Part shown: piece after piece, positions 33,401 to 43,057 of the stretch | How the letters are laid out: each line of letters opens with the position of its first letter | How positions within the stretch are numbered: the stretch's first letter is position 1 | Assembly: GCA_963709425.1 (NCBI GenBank) | Contig: CAVPWG010000004.1 | Location: 124,001 to 188,000, forward strand | DNA: 64,000 bases | Source of the DNA: JAICJC01 sp963709425 | GTDB taxonomy: Bacteria > Actinomycetota > Thermoleophilia > Gaiellales > JAICJC01 | Direction: 5' to 3' | Program-made: the position numbers and the translations under genes | The notes under the pieces: model-generated | What the model was told of the DNA's origin: nothing | Seen by the model: only the letters and a program-made list of their open reading frames with translations | Databases searched by the model: none

Positions 33401-33834
33401 CAGGACGCCACCTCGAGCGGCACCGGGCTCTGGGCCGCGTGCGGGTGGTCGGGGCCGGCGTAGATCTTGAGCTTCGTGATCTGCGCATGGGCCAGCTTGT
33501 TCTTCGGAAGCATCCCGCGCACCGCCTTCCGCAGCACCTCCTCCGGCCGCCGGTCGAGCTGCTCGCGAAGCGTGCGCTCGCGAAGGCCGCCCGGGTAGCC
33601 CGAGTGGTGGTAGTAGATCTTCTGATCGAGCTTGTTGCCCGTCACGTGGATCTTCTCGGCGTTCACGACGATCACGAAGTCGCCCGTGTCGACGTGCGGC
33701 GTGTAGGCCGGCTTGCCCTTGCCGCGCAGGACGCCCGCGATCTGCGTGGCGAGCCGGCCGAGCGTCTGGGCCTCGGCGTCGACCACGTACCAGGTGCGCG
33801 CGATCTCGTGCGGCTTTGCGGAGTACGTCCTCAT
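33400..33834 (-). CDS. rplM: 50S ribosomal protein L13
   Basis: 144 aa. RTWYVVDAEAQTLGRLATQIA, GDFVIVVNAEKI, YYHHSGYPGGLRERTL and AVRGMLPKNKL are L13 signatures. ATG 33834 is chosen because the preceding 16 in-frame residues are unlike L13. First gene of rplM-rpsI-glmM-glmS. Confidence 0.97.
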   Translation of the reverse strand: MRTYSAKPHEIARTWYVVDAEAQTLGRLATQIAGVLRGKGKPAYTPHVDTGDFVIVVNAEKIHVTGNKLDQKIYYHHSGYPGGLRERTLREQLDRRPEEVLRKAVRGMLPKNKLAHAQITKLKIYAGPDHPHAAQSPVPLEVAS

Positions 33835-33907
33835 CAGCGCCCGGAACTGTACCGGCGCGGCGTGGAAGCGGGCAAATGACAACCCCGCTCCTTCGCACGC
33901 GCGCTGC

Positions 33908-33913
33908 TACGTT
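33908..33913 (+). promoter_or_regulatory. -10 box of leaderless xdhC-like gene
   Basis: TACGTT, 6 nt before ATG 33920. Confidence 0.5.
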
Positions 33914-33919
33914 TACCGC

Positions 33920-34906
33920 ATGCGAGACGTGATGGAGGACGTGCGCCGGATGGTCGCCAGGGGCGACCGGGTGGCGATCGCCACAGTCGTCGACACGCGC
34001 CGATCGGCCCCGCGCCCGCTGGGCTCGCGGCTGGCCGTATCGTCGGCGGGCGAGATGGTCGGGTCGGTCTCCGGCGGGTGCGTCGAGTCCGACGTCTACC
34101 TGCGCGCCGAGGAGGTGCTCGCGGGCGGGCCGCCGCAGCTCCTCCAGTACGGGATCTCCGACGACGACGCGTTCGACGTCGGCCTGCCGTGCGGCGGCGA
34201 GATCGAGGTCTTCGTCCAGATGCTCGATCCCGAGGAGCTCGACCGGATCGGCGCGGCCGACCAGCGCGGCGAGCGCCTGTCGGTCACCACCACGCTGAAC
34301 GGCAACTCGGCAGGCGCCAAGGCGTACGGCGAGGGCGAGGGGCACTCGAGCGCCGCCCGCACCGACGAGACCACGTTCGTCGAGCACTTCGCCCCGCCGC
34401 CCGTCGTCATGATCTTCGGCGCCGTCGACACCGGGCAGGCGCTGTGCCGGATGGCAAAGCAGGTCGGCTTCACCACGATCGTCTCGGACGCGCGCGCCAA
34501 GTTCGCGACGCCCGAGCGGCTGCCGGACGCCGACGAGCTGATCGTCGGCTGGCCGGCGATGGCCTACGAGGCGCACGCCGTCGACGACGCCACCTACGTC
34601 GTCGTCCTGACCCACGACCCCCGCTTCGACGAGCCCGCCCTGGGGCCGGCGCTCCGCTCCGACGCGCCCTACATCGGCGCACTCGGGAGCCGGCGCGCGC
34701 AGGCGACGCGGCGCGAGCGCCTGCTGAACGCCGGCTACACCGACGACGAGATCGCCAGGATCCGCGGCCCGCTCGGCCTCGACATCGGCGCCGTGACACC
34801 CGCCGAGACCGCCGTCTCGATCCTGGCCGAGATCCTGGCCGTCCGGTCGGGGCGCGAGGGCGGCCCGCTCTCGCTGAAGAGCGGGCGCATCACCGTTCCG
34901 GGCTGA
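33920..34906 (+). CDS. XdhC/CoxI family protein
   Basis: 328 aa. SVSGGCVESDVYL is the XdhC/CoxI N-terminal signature, and the C-terminal XdhC Rossmann domain has VVMIFGAVDTGQALCR, VVLTHDPRFDEPAL and YIGALGSRRAQATRRERL. Family members insert or sulfurate molybdenum cofactor in xanthine and CO dehydrogenase-type enzymes. No molybdenum enzyme gene lies nearby, so either the partner is elsewhere or the protein serves another role. The Rossmann loop is GAVDTG rather than the classic GxGxxG. Confidence 0.9.
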   Translation: MRDVMEDVRRMVARGDRVAIATVVDTRRSAPRPLGSRLAVSSAGEMVGSVSGGCVESDVYLRAEEVLAGGPPQLLQYGISDDDAFDVGLPCGGEIEVFVQMLDPEELDRIGAADQRGERLSVTTTLNGNSAGAKAYGEGEGHSSAARTDETTFVEHFAPPPVVMIFGAVDTGQALCRMAKQVGFTTIVSDARAKFATPERLPDADELIVGWPAMAYEAHAVDDATYVVVLTHDPRFDEPALGPALRSDAPYIGALGSRRAQATRRERLLNAGYTDDEIARIRGPLGLDIGAVTPAETAVSILAEILAVRSGREGGPLSLKSGRITVPG

Positions 34907-34920
34907 CCCAGGACACCGCG

Positions 34921-34951
34921 TGCAAAATTGGGGTCTGACCCCGTTTTTGCA
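34921..34951. repeat. 31-nt palindromic element, copy 2
   Basis: TGCAAAATTGGGGTCTGACC begins this copy and it ends GTTTTTGCA. It lies 14 nt after the xdhC-like stop and could terminate that gene: a GC-rich hairpin followed by T residues. Confidence 0.8.
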
Positions 34952-34998
34952 TGTGGGTGATAAAGGACGGTTGCTGCAAATCCGATAGAGCATGCAGG

Positions 34999-36389
34999 AT
35001 GTTTCGCCGTCTCGTGCCCCTGCTCGCGCTCGCGCTGATCGCCGCCCTTCCGGCCGGCTCCGCGCTGGCGACGACCCCGGGCTGCACGGCCGTGACCGGG
35101 ACGCTTCGGTACAAGCCCGAGTACACGGCCAGCTGCCCGGGCCAGACGATCGTCTCGGTCGAGCTCGTCAAGACCTCGAACGGCGCGACGGTCGGGATCA
35201 GTCCGACCGGCGCCGGCACGAGCGACGTCACCGTCGACGTGAACGGCACGCTGGCCTCGAACATGCAGTACCGGCTCAAGCTGATGGTCGACGACGGCAC
35301 CGGCGCGGCGCTCTGGACGCAGACCTTCCGGACGCTCAAGGCGCCCGCCAACCCGAACCTGCACGTCAAGTACATCACCGCGATCCCGGCCGACGCCGTG
35401 CTCGACATGGCCCACCGCATCGACCGCGCGAACGTCGTCGCGGTGCCGACGAAGGGCGACTTCATCGACGCATCGACCCGCAGCCTGTCCGCAGTCGGCC
35501 TACACCGCCGCGCTCAAGCACCACCAGTCGGCGCTCGTCGTCACCGACCGAGAAGGTGCTCAACACGGCCGGGCTCGGGAGCGCGCTCACCAAGTACTGC
35601 AACGCCAAGCACGGCGTCGTCGTCGCCGGCCAGACGCACTGGCTCGCCGGCGGCGCCGGCTGGAGCCCAGGAAAGCGCGATCGGCCAGCAGGGCGGCGCA
35701 TGGGAGAAGCACTGGAGCCTCTACTACTACGAGGACATCACCGCCGAGCGCGCGACCGGAGGCGGCGACCTGGCGCCCGGGCTCGGTGCAGAGCCACTTC
35801 CTGACGAAGGGCCTCACCAGCTTCCACGTCGTCGGCCCCGGCTCGGGTGCGGTCGAGCTGCGCGACTACGCACAGGGCCACGTCCTCGCGAAGCTCAAGG
35901 CGGCGGCGTCGCGCTTCTTCAGCACGTACGACGGCGCAGTTCCTGCTCTCCGAGCACCAGATCGACGCCGGCCGGGTCGTCGACCTCGGCTTCCGGCCGT
36001 GGTCGAAGGACGTCTCGGGCGGCGGGTTCGATCCGGCCCAGAGCCCCGGCGGCTCGCTGACCGCCCGCGCGCTCTGGTGGGCGACGAACCGCATCCCGCC
36101 GACGAACACGCACTTCACGTCGAAGCCGCCCAGGACGTCGACGCGCGCCACCGTGATCGTCGGGATGGCGGCGAAGGACGCCGACAAGGAGAATCCCTTC
36201 GACATCGGCTACCGCTACAAGCTCGACGGCGGGAGCTGGAAGAAGGCGGTCGGCGCGACGTTCGTGCTCTACCACCTCGCCAAGGGACGCCACCACACGA
36301 TCTACGCCCGCGCGTATGACGACGGCGGGAACGTCGACCGGCACGTCGCCAGGTACACGTTCTACGTGACGCCCGGCGCGCTCGGCTGA
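34999..36389 (+). pseudogene. Secreted protein gene with five +1 frame breaks
   Basis: ATG 34999 begins a signal peptide (LVPLLALALIAALPAGSALA), then about 160 clean residues. Reading frame then changes five times, each by +1: near 35493, 35548, 35672, 35783 and 35933. Joining the segments restores a continuous product of about 460 residues, including KVLNTAGLGSALTKYCN, AIGQQGGAWEKHWSLYYYED, SHFLTKGLTSFHVVG and a C-terminal Ig-like end (GSWKKAVGATFVLY). No stop codon interrupts any joined segment. Family not recognised. Either a very recent pseudogene, a sequence error cluster or an unusual recoding case. Confidence 0.7.
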
Positions 36390-36448
36390 CAGATCCCCCT
36401 TCCGGGTATTGCGCGCCATCCGCGGTGTGAGGTACCTTCTTTGTCTTA

Positions 36449-38534
36449 GTGACAGGGGCGGGGCGACTTCTACGAACAGCTGGATTGGCGGCGATGGCTG
36501 TGGCGGTTTCGGCTGCCTCCGTGGCGCAACGCCTCCACCGAGCGCTCCGCCGCTCCCCGCGTCGAACTGCGGGGGACGGTCAGCCCGCTCGTCGCCAAGG
36601 GCCTCGCCCACGTGGTCGGCACACCCAGCGCCACCAAGCAGGTGACCGCAGTGGTGGCGTTCAAGCCGCGAAACGCGATCCTGCTCCACTGGCTCGCCGA
36701 GCACTCGAGCGGACGGGCCGGGATGTCGAACGCCGAGATCGACCGCCTCTTCGCGCCCCGGCCGGCGACGGTCGCGGCGGTCCGCTCCTACCTGAATGCC
36801 AACGGTCTCTCGGTGGTCGACTCGACCGACATGTCGCTCGTCGTCTCGGGGACGGCCGCAGCGACCGCCCGTGCGTTCGGCGTCGGCCTCCGCCTGTACC
36901 GGGACGCGCGCGGGAGCACCTACCAGGCGCCGTCGGGCAACGTCAGGCTGCCGGCCGGGATCGCGTCGGTCGTGCAGTCCGTGGCCGGGCTCGACAGCTC
37001 ACTGAAGTCGCACCCGCACTATCAGATCGCGAAGCACACCCGTGGGGCGCCCGTCGCGCGCGCCGGCCGGGTCAGCGTCGTGCCGCACGACGTGCACGGG
37101 CTGCCAGGGCGCGATCAACAAGCGGAACCACGCCGGGCGGGTTCCTGCCGGGCGACCTGGCATCCGCCTACAACTACAACGGGCTGATCACCGGCGGCAA
37201 GCGACGGCACGGGCCAGACGATCGGGTTCGTCGAGTTCTCGAACTACAACCGCAACGACGCCTTGAGCTTCAGGAGCTGCTTCAACGGCATCGCCGGGCA
37301 CTTCCCGGCTGACGTGAGCATCGCCGGCGGACCGGCCGACCACTTCGGCCAGGTCGAGGTGAACCTCGACCTCGAGGTCGCGATGGGCGCGGCGCCGGAT
37401 GCGAGCTGGAAGGTCTACAAGGCGCGCCAACAATCTGGCGCTCCTGCCCACGATGCTGAACAAGATGCGGACCGACAACGTCGACGTCGTGTCGGACAGC
37501 TGGGGGCTGTGCGAGCTCTTCGTGCCGGTCAAGCTGACCGCGAACGAGAACACGGCGCTCGAGCTCCTGGCCGTGCAGCGACGCGTCGCTTCTACGTGGC
37601 CTCGGGCGACGACGGCGCGGCGGACTGCCGCTCGTCGAACCCGGGTGCCAAGTTCCTGGCCATCGACGACCCGTCCGGCCAGCCGTTCGCGACGGCAGTG
37701 GGCGGAACGAACCTCCACCTCGGTCGCACGGGTCGAGAAGGCCTGGAGGGGCTCCGGAGGCGGGATCTCGATCAACTGGCCCAAGCCGGAATACCAGGTC
37801 GGGAACACTCCCAATGTCCCCGGCGGCTTCTGCCTGAGCGGCCCCGCGCAGTGCCGGGTGACGCCCGACATCGCCATGGACGCCGCCCCGCAGACGGGCT
37901 ACATCATCCGCAGCCGCGGGCTCGGCGCAGGCGCGACGCCCGTGTGGGGACTCGTCGGCGGCACGAGCGGGGCAGCGCCGCTGATGGCCGGGATCACCGC
38001 CGATGCGAACGAGGATGTCGGACACAACCTCGGCTTCGCCAACCCGTTCATCTACCAGGAACCCGGCGGCGTCACCGGCGACTTCACACGACATCACCCA
38101 GGGCAGCAACGCCAACGGCACTGGCGCGAGCTTCACCGGCCGGCGCCGGATTCGACATGGTGACGGGCCGCGGCTCGGTCAAGGCCGATCAGTTCGCCGC
38201 CTCCCTCGGCACCTACACCGCGTCGCCGATCACGTTCGAGTCTACCAAGCTCACCGGGACGCACCCGCTCAACATGAAGCGGGTCAAGAAGGGCAAGATC
38301 GTCGACTTCACCGGCAGGCTGACGAACACGCAAACCCCCGGCCCGCTCGCGAACCGCCAGATCATTCTGATCGGGAACAGCAACATCATCGGCGTCGACC
38401 GCACCGATCCGAACGGCGTGTGGGACATCCACTTCAGGGTGAAGAAGCGCATGTCGTGGCACGCGGTCTTCATGGGCTCCGACGTCGAGAAGCCGTCCCA
38501 GTCGCCGACGCGCACCGTCCGCATCCAGCACTAG
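36449..38534 (+). pseudogene. S53 (sedolisin) peptidase gene with nine frame breaks
   Basis: GTG 36449 starts a hydrophobic signal (LAAMAVAVSAASVA), then a pro-kumamolisin-activation domain, then an S53 peptidase. Catalytic elements survive: the Glu/Asp helix region VNLDLEVAMGAAPD, VASGDDGAADC and GGTSGAAPLMAGI with the nucleophile Ser. Frame changes near 36527, 37100, 37136, 37199, 37425, 37731, 38087 and 38139 are all +1; one near 37580 is +2 or -1. Joined segments read to RTVRIQH at 38534 without internal stops. Substrate: extracellular protein, acid-active in characterised relatives. Same puzzling damage as the gene upstream. Confidence 0.8.
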
Positions 38535-38611
38535 CGCCGTCCGCGCAGCATGGTGGGTAGCCCCACGGTGATCCTCGGGGCGGCACCACCGCTCCGGCCC
38601 TCCCCGCTCTT

Positions 38612-38617
38612 TAGGGT
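38612..38617 (+). promoter_or_regulatory. -10 box of leaderless zinc-ribbon gene
   Basis: TAGGGT, 8 nt before ATG 38626. Confidence 0.4.
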
Positions 38618-38625
38618 GCTCCTCG

Positions 38626-38814
38626 ATGACGCACCATCACGGAGAACTCAACTCGAAGAACGGCATCCCGCGCTGCGCACGCTGCGGCGGGCCGGTGCAT
38701 CCACTGCCGCTCGGCTACTTCCAGCTGTGCTCGGCGTGCCGGCAGTTCTCGCGCCGCGAGGCAGCCGTTGGGATCGTGGCGATCGAGTCCTGGCTCGCCG
38801 CCGGGCACCCCTAG
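38626..38814 (+). CDS. Small zinc-ribbon protein, 62 aa
   Basis: Contains CARCGG and LCSACRQ, two CxxC pairs about 18 residues apart, enough for one structural zinc. The rest is short with an N-terminal His-rich stretch (MTHHHGE) and a C-terminal amphipathic helix. No family recognised. It is convergent with guaA, stops 10 nt apart. Confidence 0.6.
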   Translation: MTHHHGELNSKNGIPRCARCGGPVHPLPLGYFQLCSACRQFSRREAAVGIVAIESWLAAGHP

Positions 38815-38824
38815 CGGCAGACGC

Positions 38825-40414
38825 CTACTCCCACTCGATGGTGGCGGGCGGCTTCGTCGAGATGTCGAGCGCGACCCGGTTCACACCCCGGATCTCGTTG
38901 ATGATCCGGCTCGAGATCCGCTCGAGCAGGTCGTAGGGCAGCCGGGCCCAGTCGGCCGTCATCGCGTCCTCCGACGACACCGCCCGGATCACGATCGGAT
39001 AGGCGTACGTGCGCGAGTCGCCCTGGACGCCGACCGAGCGGATCGCGGGCAGCACCGCGAAGCTCTGCCACAGGTCGTGGTAGAGGCCGGCCCGGCGCAC
39101 CTCCTCGAGCAGCACCGCGTCGGCGGCGCGGAGGATGTCGAGCCGCTCGCGCGTGACCTCGCCCACGATCCGGATCGCAAGGCCGGGGCCGGGAAACGGC
39201 TGGCGCCACACCATCCGCTCGGGCAGGCCCAGCTCCTCGCCGACCCGGCGGGCCTCGTCCTTGAAGATCAGCCGCAGCGGCTCGATGAGCTCGAACTCCA
39301 TCTCCTCGGGGAGGCCGCCGACGTTGTGGTGCGACTTGATCTTGGCCGCGGTGCGGCTGCCCGACTCGATCACGTCGGAGTAGAGCGTGCCCTGGACCAG
39401 GAACTTGACGTCGCCGATCGCGCGCGCCTCGTCTTCGAAGAGGCGGATGAACTGCTCGCCGATGATGCGCCGCTTCTCCTCGGGGTCGGTCACGCCCGCC
39501 AGCTCCGTGAGGAACCGGTCGGCCGCCTCGACATGCACCAGCGGCACGTGGAAGTGGTCCTCGAACGCCTCGACCACCTGCTCGGCCTCGGACATCCGCA
39601 GGAGGCCGTGGTCGACGAAGACGCACGTGAGCTGGTCGCCGACCGCGCGGTGGACGAGCAGGGCCGCGACGGCGGAGTCGACGCCGCCCGACAGCGCACA
39701 GATGACCTGCTCGTCGCCGACCTGCTCGCGGATCAGCTCGACCTGCTCCTCGATGAACTGGAGCGCCGTCCACGTGGGCGGTGCCTGGCAGGCGTCGAGC
39801 ACGAAGTGGCCCAGGATGTCGGTGCCGCGCGGCGTGTGGGCCACCTCGGGGTGGAACTGGACGCCGTAGAGGCCGCGGTCGCGGTCCTCCATCCCCGCCA
39901 CCGGGGTGGTGCCGGACGACGCCGTCACGCTGAAGCCGGCGGGTGCCCGGACGACGCTGTCGCGGTGGCTCATCCACGCGGTCTGCTCGGGCGGAAGGTC
40001 GCCGAAGAGCAGGCTGCCCTCGCCCAGCGTGACGGGCGTCTTCCCGAACTCGCCGATGCCGGTGTTCGACACCTCGCCGCCGAGCGCGGCCGCCATCGCC
40101 TGCATCCCGTAGCAGATGCCGAGCACGGGGACGCCGAGGTCGAAGATGCCCGGGTCGACCGAAGGGGCGCCCGGCTCGTAGATCGACGCGGGGCCGCCAG
40201 AGAGGATGATCCCGACCGGGTCGCGTGCGGACAGCTCGGCCGCCGGCGCGTCGTGCGGCACGATCTCGGAGTAGACCCGGCACTCGCGCACGCGCCGGGC
40301 GATGAGCTGGGCGTACTGGGCGCCGAAGTCGACGACCAGGACCGGCCTGTGCCCCGCGCCCGCCTCGTCGGCGACCGTCGCGCCGTCGTGGCCGGAGCGC
40401 GGGTCGGAGCTCAC
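38825..40414 (-). CDS. guaA: GMP synthase (glutamine-hydrolysing)
   Basis: 529 aa; converts XMP to GMP. The N-terminal class I amidotransferase has GICYGMQAMAA (nucleophile Cys) and FHPEVAHT (His/Glu). The ATP-pyrophosphatase domain has CALSGGVDSAVAALLVH, and the C-terminal dimerisation domain contains PFPGPGLAIRIVGEVT and ends KPPATIEWE. GTG 40414 overlaps the stop of the upstream GuaB3 gene (GTGA), so purine genes are coupled. Confidence 0.96.
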   Translation of the reverse strand: MSSDPRSGHDGATVADEAGAGHRPVLVVDFGAQYAQLIARRVRECRVYSEIVPHDAPAAELSARDPVGIILSGGPASIYEPGAPSVDPGIFDLGVPVLGICYGMQAMAAALGGEVSNTGIGEFGKTPVTLGEGSLLFGDLPPEQTAWMSHRDSVVRAPAGFSVTASSGTTPVAGMEDRDRGLYGVQFHPEVAHTPRGTDILGHFVLDACQAPPTWTALQFIEEQVELIREQVGDEQVICALSGGVDSAVAALLVHRAVGDQLTCVFVDHGLLRMSEAEQVVEAFEDHFHVPLVHVEAADRFLTELAGVTDPEEKRRIIGEQFIRLFEDEARAIGDVKFLVQGTLYSDVIESGSRTAAKIKSHHNVGGLPEEMEFELIEPLRLIFKDEARRVGEELGLPERMVWRQPFPGPGLAIRIVGEVTRERLDILRAADAVLLEEVRRAGLYHDLWQSFAVLPAIRSVGVQGDSRTYAYPIVIRAVSSEDAMTADWARLPYDLLERISSRIINEIRGVNRVALDISTKPPATIEWE

Positions 40415-41571
40415 CGGCTCATCCCGATCGCCTGCTCTCGCTGGAGCTTCTTGCCCTCGGTCTGAAGCGCCGGCGCGAACATGATCTCGGCCTTCTGGAA
40501 GGCGTGGATCGAGTCGTAGCCGGTGGTGGCCATCGAGGTGCGGAGCGCGCCCATCAGGTTGAGGGTGCCGTCGTTCTCGGTGGCCGGCCCGGTCACGATC
40601 TGCTCGAGGGTCGCCACCTGGTCGGTCTTGACGCGCGCGCCGCGCGGAAGGCTGGGATGGAACGTCGCCATGCCCCAGTGGTAGCCGCGGCCCGGGGCCT
40701 CCGTGGCCCGCGCGAGCGGCGAGCCGATCATGACCGCGTCGGCGCCGCAGGCGATGGCCTTGGAGATGTCGCCGCCGGTGCGCATGCCGCCGTCGGCGAT
40801 CACGTTCACGTACTGGCCGGTCTCGAGCAGGTGCTGGGTGCGGGCCGCCGACGCGTCGGCGATGGCGGTGGCCTGCGGGACGCCGACGCCGAGGACGCCG
40901 CGCGTGGTGCAGGCGGCGCCCGGCCCGACGCCGACGAGGACGCCCGCGGCGCCCGTGCGCATGAGGTGGAGCGCGGCCTGGTAGGAGGCGCAGCCGCCGA
41001 CGATCACCGGCACCGGGAGCGACGCGCAGAACTCCTTCAGGTTGAGCGGCTCGACGACCGTCGAGACGTGCTCGGCGGACACGACCGTGCCCTGGATGAC
41101 GAGCACGTCGAGCCCGGCGTCGAGCGCCGCCTGGTAGTGCTCGCGCACGCGCTGGGGCGTGAGCGACGCGGCCGCGAGGACGCCCTCGGCCTTGATCTCC
41201 TTGACCCGCTGGGCGACGAGCTCGGGCTTGACCGGCTCGGCGTAGATCTCCTGCATCGCATGGGTCGCGTCGCCCTTCTCGAACGAGGCGATCCGCTCGA
41301 GCTGCTCGGCGGCGTCCTCGTAGCGCGTCCAGATGCCCTCGAGGTTGAGCACGCCGAGGCCGCCGAGCTTGCCGAGGATGGCGGCCGTCTCGGGAGAGAC
41401 GACGCCGTCCATCGCCGACGCGAGGAGCGGCAGCTCCATGAGGTGGGGCCCGAGCCGCCACGCGATGTCGACGTCCTCCGCGTCGCGCGTCCTTCGGCTG
41501 GGGACGATCGCGATGTCGTCGAACCCGTATGCGCGCCGCGCCTTCTTGCCTCGCCCGATCTCGATCTCCAC
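40411..41571 (-). CDS. guaB3: GuaB3-family IMP dehydrogenase-related protein
   Basis: 386 aa TIM-barrel of the IMPDH/GMPR superfamily, without CBS domains. MEIEIGRGKKARRAYGFDDIAIVPSRRT is the GuaB3 N-terminal signature, and the catalytic-loop Cys is in VGPGAACTTRGVLGVGVPQ; the flap region is short. GuaB3 members are typical of actinobacteria and cyanobacteria, and their exact reaction (IMPDH or GMP reductase-like) is less settled than that of GuaB. Coupled to guaA. A ribosome binding site (GGTGGAG) is close to the ATG, and a strong hairpin lies just upstream at 41595-41630. Confidence 0.92.
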   Translation of the reverse strand: MEIEIGRGKKARRAYGFDDIAIVPSRRTRDAEDVDIAWRLGPHLMELPLLASAMDGVVSPETAAILGKLGGLGVLNLEGIWTRYEDAAEQLERIASFEKGDATHAMQEIYAEPVKPELVAQRVKEIKAEGVLAAASLTPQRVREHYQAALDAGLDVLVIQGTVVSAEHVSTVVEPLNLKEFCASLPVPVIVGGCASYQAALHLMRTGAAGVLVGVGPGAACTTRGVLGVGVPQATAIADASAARTQHLLETGQYVNVIADGGMRTGGDISKAIACGADAVMIGSPLARATEAPGRGYHWGMATFHPSLPRGARVKTDQVATLEQIVTGPATENDGTLNLMGALRTSMATTGYDSIHAFQKAEIMFAPALQTEGKKLQREQAIGMSR

Positions 41572-41594
41572 CGCTCACTGCCTCCCGAATAGCA

Positions 41595-41630
41595 CACGAC
41601 CCAGGTGGCGAGAGGCCGGCCTGGGTCGTG
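41595..41630 (-). promoter_or_regulatory. Stem-loop upstream of guaB3
   Basis: Perfect 11-bp arms CACGACCCAGG and CCTGGGTCGTG around a 14-nt loop, in the gap between the pfkB stop and the guaB3 start. No U-run follows on the minus strand, so it may be a leader structure of the guaB3-guaA transcript or a weak terminator of the upstream gene. Confidence 0.6.
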
Positions 41631-41688
41631 AGAATGCACGCTTGGAACTGCGACGAACTTTCAAGGTTCGCGCCAGTCTAGCAGCGGG

Positions 41689-42654
41689 TCAGGACGCCTT
41701 CGCGCGGCGCGGCGCGATCTCCTGCACCTGCACCCCACCGGCGAACCGGGCCACGTCGCGCGCGTCGAAGACGCCCGCTCCGACCTCCTTCGTGTTCGCG
41801 GCGGCGCAGCCGAGCGCGAGCTTCAGGATGTCCTCGTTGGCGCGCTCCGCCTCGAGCCCGCTCAGGAAGCCGGCCAGGAGCGAGTCGGACGACCCGACCG
41901 TCGCCACCGACTCGACCTGGGGGATCCAGGCCCGGTAGAGGCGGTCGCGGCTGCGGTTCGATCGCAGGAGCGCGTAGCAGCCGGTCTTGAGCGTGATGAC
42001 GACGTTGGCCGCGCCCATCGCGGCGATCTCGGTGAGCCCGAGCTGGAAGTCCTCGTCGGTCTGGAACTCGTGCCCGACGAGCGCCTCCGCCTCGCGCTGG
42101 GTCGGCGAGACGAGCGTCGGATCGGCCGCCAGCGCCCTTCGCAGCGGCTCGCCGTCGCAGTCGACGACGGTGCGCACCTTGCGCTTGCCCATGTCGCGCA
42201 CCACGTCGGCGTAGAACGAGGTCGGCACCTTGCGCGGCAGGCTCCCGGCGAGGACGACTGTCGTGACGGCGCCGGACAGGTAGCGGAGCTTCTCGACCAG
42301 GAGCGCGAGCTCGTCCTCGACGACCTCCGGGCCGTACTCGTAGATCTCGGTCTGGACGCTCGACGTCGGGTCGACGACCACGGTCGACGTGCGCGACTCG
42401 CCCCGGATGCGGACGAAGTCGTTCAGGATGCCCTCGGCGGTCATCTCGTCGAGGATGCGGGCGCCGTTGTGGCCGCCGACGAGCCCGGTCGCGATCACCG
42501 GCTCGCCCAGGCGCTTCAGCGCCCGCGCCACGTTCACACCCTTCCCTCCCGCCATCACCAGTCCCTGCTGAGCGCGGTGGCGGTGCCCCAGCTGGAGGTT
42601 GGCGACGGTGAGGGTCTTGTCCACCGCAGCATTGACAGTCACGGTGAGGATCAT
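41689..42654 (-). CDS. PfkB-family sugar-phosphate kinase (1-phosphofructokinase-like)
   Basis: 321 aa. MILTVTVNAAVDKT and AGGKGVNVARALKRLG are hallmarks of the FruK/LacC branch, which phosphorylates fructose-1-phosphate or tagatose-6-phosphate. The anion-hole motif usually written GAGD is TVGSSDSLLAGFL here, retaining the catalytic Asp but changing the two residues before it. ATG 42654 follows a GAGGGGGG ribosome binding site, and TACAAT at 42683-42688 could be its -10 box. No PTS or other sugar genes adjoin. Confidence 0.87.
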   Translation of the reverse strand: MILTVTVNAAVDKTLTVANLQLGHRHRAQQGLVMAGGKGVNVARALKRLGEPVIATGLVGGHNGARILDEMTAEGILNDFVRIRGESRTSTVVVDPTSSVQTEIYEYGPEVVEDELALLVEKLRYLSGAVTTVVLAGSLPRKVPTSFYADVVRDMGKRKVRTVVDCDGEPLRRALAADPTLVSPTQREAEALVGHEFQTDEDFQLGLTEIAAMGAANVVITLKTGCYALLRSNRSRDRLYRAWIPQVESVATVGSSDSLLAGFLSGLEAERANEDILKLALGCAAANTKEVGAGVFDARDVARFAGGVQVQEIAPRRAKAS

Positions 42655-42730
42655 CCAGGTGCCCCCCTCATCAGCGGCTCGCATTGTATACGCGGGCCGA
42701 GTCCCGCTATCCCGGAGAGCCCGCCGCCCG

Positions 42731-42736
42731 TACATT
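42731..42736 (+). promoter_or_regulatory. -10 box of leaderless small membrane protein gene
   Basis: TACATT, 6 nt before GTG 42743. Confidence 0.5.
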
Positions 42737-42742
42737 TGAGGT

Positions 42743-43051
42743 GTGTTCGGGTCTCGGAGTCGCGCCGCGGTCACGACGACCGTGGTCCTCGAAGTTGGCA
42801 TCGCCGGATGGGCGCTCGGGTACGGCGCGCTCTGGCTGCTCGTGATGACGGTGGCGGTCACGGTCGCCGACACGATCTGGGGCGTCTTCCGGCGCCGCGT
42901 GGCCGCCGACATCGCCGGCCTCGAGGTGGCGCTCGCGCTGGGCGTGATGGTCGTCTTCGGCGCCGACATGTTCCCCGAGGCGATCACGGCCGCCGCGTGC
43001 TTCGCCTGGCTCATCCGCGACGGCCGCACCGGGCCGGCGCGCGCCGCCTGA
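42743..43051 (+). CDS. Small membrane protein, 102 aa
   Basis: Three hydrophobic helices: about residues 10-25, 28-47 and 62-90, broken by FRRRVAAD after the second. No family recognised. Its GTG start is supported by a TACATT box 6 nt upstream. Divergent from the pfkB gene and convergent with the inositol-phosphatase-type gene. Confidence 0.65.
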   Translation: MFGSRSRAAVTTTVVLEVGIAGWALGYGALWLLVMTVAVTVADTIWGVFRRRVAADIAGLEVALALGVMVVFGADMFPEAITAAACFAWLIRDGRTGPARAA

Positions 43052-43057
43052 CGCGGC

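Noticed and set aside
36390..36448. Terminator or riboswitch between the two frame-broken genes
   Set aside because: Only 59 bp, no clear hairpin with T-run; nothing beyond a possible TACCTT box at 36433-36438.
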